The translations under genes and the position numbers were made by a program. Positions 57,348-64,000 of a stretch of 64,000 nt of DNA are shown here, in pieces. Under the pieces are notes generated by a model. That model saw nothing but the letters and a program-made list of their open reading frames with translations, was not told the origin of the DNA and made no database searches. This DNA comes from Ashinkailepas kermadecensis (taxonomy: Eukaryota > Arthropoda > Thecostraca > Neolepadidae). The DNA is taken from assembly GCA_034440615.1 (NCBI GenBank), contig JAOTOM010003979.1, positions 1 through 64,000 of the forward strand. The letters run 5' to 3'. Every line of letters begins with the position of its first letter. Within the stretch, counting starts at the first letter, position 1.

Positions 57348-59614
57348 TCGATCGCCAACGAATATTCCAGTTCTTTATTTGAAGCGTATAAGCTTGTTTT
57401 GACATAAATGCGTCATGATGTGGTCTATCTAAAACATTTTCTGAAAAGCTTACTCAATTCTGTCCTTGGATTATCGATTCTACAATTCCGGTGCAGACAC
57501 GAGGGATCCTCCCGTGTCATCCTCACCGCAGTGGGCCGAGCACCATCCGTCATACACAGGCTGAAGCCAAAGCTGTGACGTTCACGAAACGCAAACACAA
57601 AGTAAGTGAAATGAATGTGGGCCAAACCTGGATAACTTACGCAAATATGTTAACCTTGGGTTAATATTGAAACCACCAGAGAACATTAACTTGATGTTTG
57701 TTTGTATAGCCATGTTCTTGGCCGCTTCTTTGTTGGATGATGTTGGCTAGACCGAGCAAGGTATCGGGGAGTGACCTGTCCTCAGGCCTTGGCCCAATAG
57801 GTGACTGATAATATTAAGTGTCAATAGCCACGCTTCACTTGGAAAGAATGGAACGGGTGGAAGTTCGACTGAAGGTCAAAGCAGTCACTAAAGCAATTAA
57901 TCTGATCATACGGCGTCACTTGACATGACCTCAACATTTTCGGATATCCAATAGATGTACACATTTTTATTCATTGGCTCTGTTGAAAGGAAGCCATTCC
58001 CCAAGACGAAGGTTATGGCACTCGATTGACCTCTTATGGCCCAGGGACCTGAGCACGCCGAAAAAAAAGAAACAAGCTATGATTTGACATATTACCTGCT
58101 TGCTAGTGACATTTTCCCAGTGTATCTAACATGCATAGTGCGGAAGGCGGTTCTGAAGTCTGATTCTGACCGTCCTCACCTACCCTGCCATATAGAAATG
58201 CAGTAATGAATGTTTATTCTTGAAAAACAATACCGACAGAAGACATGCTCCGTCATCCTAAAACAATTTCCTGGTATTTCACCCTCGTCAGTGGAGGTGG
58301 GGTTGATGCCATTTCCTGGTATTTCACCCTCGCCAGTGGAGGTGGGGTTGATGCCCCTCAGGTGTTTCGTGGACAGCTTTCGAACCGTTCAACAGAACCC
58401 AGTGAAATTTCCAGTACCCTCTAGCTGTCTTTTTCGGAGCTTTTGGTTAAGAATAATTTTGTGGTATCAAATCAGGTCACAGAGCAATGGCGTCATAAAG
58501 GTAAACATCTCCGACCATTTTTTGAACGAAATGGCGGATTATCGCGTCTTGACACGACATTGTGACCTAAAGCCACACATTCTTTGCGGGTTGGGCTATT
58601 AGATGACTCAATTGGTATTCGGACACTTTTCCTGTACAATTCCAAGGTCATCGAAGGTCATTGACCTATGCTGACCTCGGATGACCTTTTTTAGTTTTAC
58701 GGGATATCTTGGTTTTTTAAGTGCTGAATGCGATTTTGCCGTCCATTCTCACCCTGAGTGGTTGGAAGCAGTACTTTGAACCAACATCCTATGAAGTTTT
58801 CAAATGCGAGGTCAAACCTTAGCCTGGTTTGACCCGTGATATATGTTTTAAATGGAGCTTGAGATATGTCATAACATCCACAAAGCATCGACGAGCACCC
58901 TGATAATAACTAATTTTGTAATATTTCGTAGCTTAAGAAGCGTTTGCAATCCAGTTGTGAAACGTCTGGATTGTCGCGAAACTTTGACTTCGACCCAACC
59001 TGGGGGGTCACCTAACACCATCACATATGAAACTCGGGTGTCAATCGCGAGATCACGTCTCACCCCACACGCTGGTTTCCAACGATGTTTTCATTTTATC
59101 CAAGTTCACGTGGATCGGAAGTTAGTGAGGGACTTTCAACAGTCATCCGCGCCCCAGGGTTCGGCGAAGGTGAGTTTGACGATCGGTCCGGCGATGGCTC
59201 AGCATGAGCGTTCAAACGGCATCATGTATTTTAGCACAACTTTGTGTTGACAATAACGTGGCTGTTGTGGCGAAACGAATTCCCTTTATGGTTTCCTGTC
59301 GCAAACAGAAATACCTACTTTGCAAACTAAATCTCTGTTAAGGACACTTGAGTGTTTTCATGTGAGTTGTGAAGTGGAAGCGGGCCCATTGTTGAGATTT
59401 GTTAAGCTTCGTGACTGAGATCCATGCCATAAAGTAGTTTAGAATGTGAGTAGTCTTCACTACCGGAAATAAGCTGCCGCACACCCTTCACTCAGGTGTA
59501 GCAGTGTGCTACACCTCCATGTATGTTTTGTGTTCAGCTGGGTTGAACGCTTCAGCCGTCGCCTATTTATTTATTTATGTTATGTATTTCACGATACATG
59601 CCCTCCACGTACAG
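57348..59614. other. Unassigned DNA with a 45-bp tandem duplication
   Basis: ATTTCCTGGTATTTCACCCT + CGTCAGTGGAGGTGGGGTTG + ATGCC is duplicated at 58,266-58,355 (period 45). AGGTCA/TGACCT motifs cluster at 58,645-58,690. No exon supported; the 132-codon frame at 58,852-59,250 shows no motif. Confidence 0.5.
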
Positions 59615-59714
59615 GGCTATTATGGACAGTCTTGGTATGGACAGTCTGGGTATGGACAGTCTGGGTATGGACAGTCTGGGCATGGACAGTCTGGGAAAGC
59701 CTCTGCCTCTGCGG
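59615..59714 (+). CDS. Candidate exon: YGQSG repeat
   Basis: 100 bp between acceptor CCCTCCACGTACAG and donor GCGG|GTACAC. Phase 0 in, phase 1 out. Encodes GYYGQSWYGQSG, further YGQSG copies, and GHGQSGKASASA. The 15-bp repeats are near-identical in DNA, so a plain minisatellite is a real alternative. Support for coding comes from the phase match to the next exon (its AG completes a Glu codon). Tyr/Gln/Gly/Ser repeats of this kind promote low-complexity assembly in other proteins (general knowledge, not shown here). Confidence 0.4.
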
Positions 59715-59818
59715 GTACACACTGACCGCAGTGACCGGCCCCACCGAAACTGAACGCCATGGCGTCTCGACAGATCTGGGTTTTCCTGGCTCTGCGCGCC
59801 GCTCGAGTGGACCGTCAG

Positions 59819-59939
59819 AGGCAGCTGACGTGACCTGGGGCGGAGGTGACCTCAGCTGCCAGCGACATGTGCTCTGCCAGCTGCAGAGGAAGTCACGTGA
59901 CTGGGATCGACCGTACAATCAGCTGGTGCCGCTGGCCAG
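59819..59939 (+). CDS. Candidate exon: Cys-containing segment
   Basis: 121 bp. The acceptor is GTGGACCGTCAG and the donor CCAG|GTAAGC, very strong. Encodes AADVTWGGGDLSCQRHVLCQ and LQRKSRDWDRPYNQLVPLA. The C-x5-C with VLCQL resembles Cys-rich tails of several uncharacterised secreted arthropod proteins, which I cannot name securely. Leaves in phase 2, matching the next exon. An overlapping ATG in good context (GCCATGG at 59,758) opens only 24 codons in another frame and is not called. Confidence 0.5.
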
Positions 59940-60015
59940 GTAAGCAGACTTCGCCGGTGTTGTTTGCCAGGTAAGCACACTTCGCTGGTGCCGCTTGACA
60001 GGGAAGCAGATTGCG
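59920..60015 (+). repeat. Triplicated splice-donor region, about 31-bp unit
   Basis: GGTGCCGCTGGCCAGGTAAG, then GGTGTTGTTTGCCAGGTAAG, then GGTGCCGCTTGACAGGGAAG in tandem. Two copies keep a strong donor (CAG|GTAAGC); the third has GGAAGC. Confidence 0.85.
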
Positions 60016-60339
60016 TCCATCGTCCCGCAAGCGTATGCATATTCACCCCCCCCCCCCCCCCCCCCCAAAAAAACGGGTACTAGGAGAGTGCCAAAACGGT
60101 GCTGTGTTTATAGTTTTGGCGACTCATAGAACCATGTCAACCATGTTTGGCAACCATGTCCGTCATCACAGTAACTGAGATTCAGACGGCGCCAGTCTTT
60201 GGGAAGTGTCGCAGGTCGTCAGGGATTTCAGAAGGGATGCCCCAGCCAATCCCTTACTGGTAGGAGGTTCGGGTACCCCTCGCGTGCGTGTTCCGCGGTG
60301 AACAATGCACACATTACAGCACCTCTTCTCCCTTCACAG

Positions 60340-60475
60340 TTTACCACTCAGCTGGATGATGGCTGCCAGATCTGGCAGCACTTTCAGCGACCTTTGCTGG
60401 ACGATTCCCAGGTCGCTGATGGCTTCCGACTGCCAACAGCTGCTCCTGGAGTGCAATCAGCTACGTCATACATAG
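60340..60475 (+). CDS. Candidate terminal exon of the Cys-containing gene
   Basis: Excellent acceptor CCTCTTCTCCCTTCACAG. Joined in phase 2 it reads S-LPLSWMMAARSGSTFSD, LCWTIPRSLMASDCQQLL and LECNQLRHT, then TAG at 60,473-60,475. Cysteines at DLCW, SDCQ and LEC could pair with those of the preceding exon. The alternative phase 0 reading (FTTQLDDGCQIWQHFQRP) is also open to 60,495, so the frame depends on the previous exon being right. Confidence 0.4.
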
Positions 60476-61261
60476 CTGACGTCATACATAGCTGACGTCA
60501 TCTCTCACATGGCCTCAGAGTGTGCGCTACTACAATTCTTACGTGGGCCAAAATGTAGCTGAATGTGCGGGCGGCAAGTCCTGAACTGGCAGTATCTGCT
60601 AAGCGTACTGCATGTGAATAACGGTTCAATATATTTCACGGCGCAGGTTTCTGTTTCAAATTCAGCGTGATCGAAGCCTAATTTATAAATACTATTCAGC
60701 TGTAAATACGAAATGATCGATAAACGTTGGAAGTCTTGTACTCTGGTGTGCATGTGTTCCCAGGCATCGACCAGTGCCATTGCAGTGTTCGACTCCCGTC
60801 AGCCTCAATACAAAGTTTCGCCTCACCCAGGTGAGGTTCTGCAGGATTGCTTATTCGACATGCCTATTGTTACAAAGGCAATGCTTGTCGGGGTCCTCCT
60901 GGTGGCACGTGCCTACGGGATATGGTCTCGAAAGCGCGTGGAACCACGGTCCTTCAGAGTTCTGAGTTCTGTGTGATCTCCTTATTTGAGGTCCTCCAGT
61001 GAAAGTCACGATGGATCCAACAAACGGCCGGTGGCAAAAGGAAAATCACTCCATTGATTCAACATGTTTTAATCATTGTGCGGGAGAAGCTCGTGACAGA
61101 AAGTACAACTTGTGAAAAACTGAGCGTACACCCGCTTAATTTAGGGGGTTATTGTCTAAACGTGAAAGTTGCATTGATGGGAAGACACTTCCTTGAAAGC
61201 ACATCTAAAATATTATAGCAAAACTGGTCTATACTGGATGAACAAGCATTCGCTACTATGT
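60476..61261. other. Unassigned DNA
   Basis: A small TAGCTGACGTCATACA duplication (60,474-60,500; two CRE-like TGACGTCA sites) follows the stop codon. No further exon supported. Confidence 0.5.
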
Positions 61262-61263
61262 GT

Positions 61264-61328
<65 letters not shown>
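61262..61328. repeat. (TA)n microsatellite
   Basis: About 30 TA units, CATATA at both borders; a perfect self-complementary tract. Confidence 0.98.
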
Positions 61329-61329
<1 letters not shown>

Positions 61330-62745
61330 TTTTTATTCATTTCATGGTTCTTTATTTACTCCTTTAGATATGCATAAATGTGATATTAAAAATCGATGAA
61401 GGATTGACGATATATCAGCACGATTCCTGACCGTATTTCCCATGTTGGTGATAGGTTCACTGAAAGATAAGCAGCCTCAAATCCAGGAATTATGAAGAGA
61501 GAATTAGGCGTGTACTCTTACTCTTTACAGGGAGAGGGCGGGAACAGACTGTTATTTATGATGTTGACGCATGCACTACGGGAAATGAAGCCCCTGCTCA
61601 GGGTCGATGGGATGGGCACTAAGTATTATGGACCCTCACCTCCACCCATTATGGACCCTCACCTTCACCTTCGGGAGCGGCTCTAGTCCTTTCTGCCCAT
61701 GCCGTTCAATATCCCACTGTGGTGAAGAGTCTGGAGACTGTGTAGGAGGGGGGGGGGGGGGGTGCTGTCCTTATCTGGGTTTTAGAGTGCATCAGCTGCT
61801 GTGGCTATGTTGTACCCGTTCGCCCACTCAAGCATGCCCCATCGCTTCAACCCGTCCGTCTAGCGCGGAGGCCTTTTCACACCCATCACCTGCAGTTTGT
61901 CCGCAATAGCGAAAAACGGCGGCGAGCAACGCCCCAAACTATTCAGTAGAATCCGGAATAGGAACCCGCCCCCCCCCCCCCCCCCCCTCCCGCTTGTCTG
62001 TGCCAAGTGAGAAGCCTTCCGGTGCTCGTCGTAATCCATTACTGTCTGCGGAGTTCTCGCGTCGAAACGCGGCGCGAAGCCTCACATTCTCATCAACCAA
62101 CCGTATCTACAAGAACACTTGATTTTCATGATCATCGGCCAGGAAGTTCAAGAACGCCAACGGTCCACGCCATCTGACAACCGGGCACCGCTCCGGCTGA
62201 TGCCGACTGCATAAGGCAGCGACGATGTTCATCACGAAATGTGCACACAAGAGCCCACCCTCCGGAACTTACTGAGGCACAGTGCTGAAACAGGCTTTTA
62301 GCGCTAACATTAGTGAGCCAACTGCACGGCCCTCTTTCGGCGATATATCAGGCGGTAAAGGCTTCAATCTATCTGGTGCTTAGATAACTATTAGCGGAGT
62401 CTATTGCGATGTGACGATGCATTCACGCCAAATCAAATAAAATTGGATATGCTGTCGTGATCTTCACCCTCCCTACGCACCAGGGAGCGGTCCCACTTTG
62501 TTTGTGTAACTGGAAGCTGAGAGTTTCAGAGAATGGTCATATTTTTCGCTTCCACTGGCCTCCTGCTATTGCGTGATACAGGGGCCACCTACTGTTTGAT
62601 GTTGCAGGTGTTACCTACTGTTGAATGCTACAGGGGGTCTCCTGAGATATGTAGCCTCCTGGCGGGTGGTGTATAGATCGGCCTCACGTATGTCAAGCAG
62701 GCTTCCGAAGCGCTTTAAGCTGCGATAGCCTTCAGTCTGCATCGA
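61329..62745. other. Unassigned DNA with G/C homopolymers
   Basis: Poly-G at 61,748-61,762 and poly-C at 61,969-61,987; a short CTCACCTYCACC duplication at 61,629-61,668. No exon supported. Confidence 0.5.
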
Positions 62746-62747
62746 GT

Positions 62748-63110
62748 CCTCCCGTTAGAGGATGCAGAGGCCTCATGTTAGAGGCTGCGAAAACCTCCCG
62801 TTAGAGGCTGCAGGGACTTCCCGTTAGAGACTGCAGAAACCTCCCGTTAGAGTATGCAGGGACTTCCCGTTAGGGACTGCAGAAACCTCCCGTTAGAGTA
62901 TGCAGGGACTTCCCGTTAGGGACTGCAGAAACCTCCCGTTAGAGTATGCAGGGACGTCCCGTTAGAGGCTGCAGAAACCTCCCGTTAGGGGGGACGTCCT
63001 GTTAGGGACTGCAGAAACCTCCCGTTAGAGGCTGCAGGGACGTCCCGTTAGAGGCTGCAGGGACCTTCTGTAAAGGGCTACAGGGACCTCCTGCACAGAC
63101 AACGGCCTCC
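62748..63110. repeat. 23-bp minisatellite (CCTCCCGTTAGAGGCTGCAG)
   Basis: About 14 copies alternating CCTCCCGTTAGAG(G/T)(C/A)TGCAGGGA and CTTCCCGTTAGRGACTGCAG + AAA, so the true repeating unit is a 46-bp dimer. Confidence 0.9.
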
Positions 63111-63244
63111 TGTCAATGTGAGCTGCAGGCAGACATTCATTTATTTTTACACAACCGAATTGCCTGAAACAATGAAAAACTCGCATACAAACTCATCACA
63201 TTGTGATTGGTCGACATACCTGTGACGTCACGTTATTTTCACCT

Positions 63245-63955
63245 GTGACGTTATTTTGAACACAAAATTGGGGGCATCAGAACAGACCAAAGAAGCCAGG
63301 AAGAAGGCACTAAGAATGCTTGGGGCGATACAGAGGAATGTGTCATACAAAAGTGAGGAGGTTATCAGGAAGCTTTACTGTGCATATGTCAGGCCACATT
63401 TAGAATACTGCGTCCAAGCTTGGTCCCCTAGTTATGAGAAAGATTGTTGGCTTTTAGAGAGAGTACAAAAGAGGGCAACAAAAATGGTTAATGGTATAGG
63501 CAACCTGGCATATGAGGAAAGATTGAAGAAATTGAATATGTTTTCACTTAGATATAGAAGGCTGAGAGGAGATCTCATCGAGGTTTTTAAATTTGTTCAT
63601 GGTCAGGAACAGGGATATCTCAGGGAAATGTTTGAATTTAACAGAAATGATGCAATTAGAGGTCATCAATTCAAAATTAAAGTTAATCACAGCAGGACAA
63701 GGTTAAGACAGTCTTTTTTCACCAACAGGGTAGTAGAACACTGGAACCAGCTGCCAGGAGCAATTGTCAGTAGCAACACACTGAACATCTTTAAAAACGG
63801 CATAGACAATCATTATAAGAATAGGGGGCTTGTTTTTCTGTATTCCAAGGAGGGTTGATTGACAGATTTGGTGGGCAACTGGTTCAGTGTACAAAGTGCA
63901 ACCAAGAAGGGCCCTTGTGGCTCATAGTTGCACTGATCTTTTATGTCTTTATGTC
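63245..63955 (+). mobile_element. 5'-truncated CR1-like LINE, 3' end
   Basis: An uninterrupted 200-codon frame (63,256-63,858) encodes the C-terminal part of a non-LTR reverse transcriptase: RKKALRMLGAIQRN, LYCAYVRPHLEYCVQAWSP, LLERVQKRATKMV, NRVVEHWNQLPG. These are the thumb/C-terminal landmarks of CR1/Jockey-group elements. The catalytic palm is missing. The 3' end is a TTATGTCTTTATGTCTTCAT-type microsatellite (63,930-63,960). The intact frame suggests a fairly recent insertion, and it is a different lineage from the LINE at 38.65 kb. Confidence 0.85.
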
Positions 63956-64000
63956 TTCATGTCACAGATGAGTTCAGCGTTGCTCGGCTGTCGGTCATTC

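Overview
This is animal (eukaryotic) DNA. Coding sequence comes as short exons with GT-AG junctions. SINEs, LINEs and cut-and-paste transposon relics are scattered throughout, and a large share of the window is tandem repeat with units of 5 to about 90 bp. CpG is not depleted and exons are GC-rich islands in a more AT-rich background. The exons and transposon families look like an invertebrate, possibly a marine arthropod; I cannot name the taxon from the sequence.

Minus strand, about 36.0 kb down to 16.4 kb: five small coding exons (33,873-33,962; 28,500-28,684; 21,182-21,310; 18,536-18,671; 16,464-16,619) have good splice sites and matching phases at every junction. They read as the cytoplasmic N-terminus of an inactive rhomboid (iRhom/RHBDF, rho-5 in flies). 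A CpG-rich block at 35.67-36.06 kb is a candidate promoter and non-coding first exon. The transmembrane half is not seen and should lie further left or outside the window. Every intron is filled with tandem arrays and transposons.

Plus strand, 55.7-60.5 kb: a 400-codon ORF at 56,145-57,347 encodes a secretory protein with two CDC-plus-hydrophobic modules and a long Thr/Gly repeat. It sits about 90 bp downstream of a 13-bp repeat made of CGTCAC half-sites. Three further phase-compatible exons (59,615-60,475) encode a YGQSG repeat and a Cys-containing tail; they may be a neighbouring gene or part of the same one.

Mobile elements: a frameshifted LINE (38.65-41.65 kb) lies tail-to-tail with a truncated copy of itself, both inside one 31-bp minisatellite. 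A second LINE 3' end is at 63.25-63.96 kb. There is a decayed Gypsy-type gag (12.55-11.79 kb, minus) and a decayed gene of the family often annotated Cc8L18.2-like (54.29-52.45 kb, minus). A hAT-like element has an exact 8-bp target duplication (22,635-23,777), and a TTAA-flanked MITE family has two copies. A foldback MITE is at 33.5 kb. Six SINE copies share one body but carry two different tRNA-like heads.

Tandem repeats: more than 25 arrays. The most distinctive are a 12-copy array of perfect palindromes (30.84-31.21 kb), a 13-bp satellite present at two loci 6.7 kb apart, a 34-bp array that contains both that satellite and a SINE, and a 2.2-kb array of a 64-bp unit (42.2-44.4 kb). Their long open frames on both strands are by-products of stop-free units.
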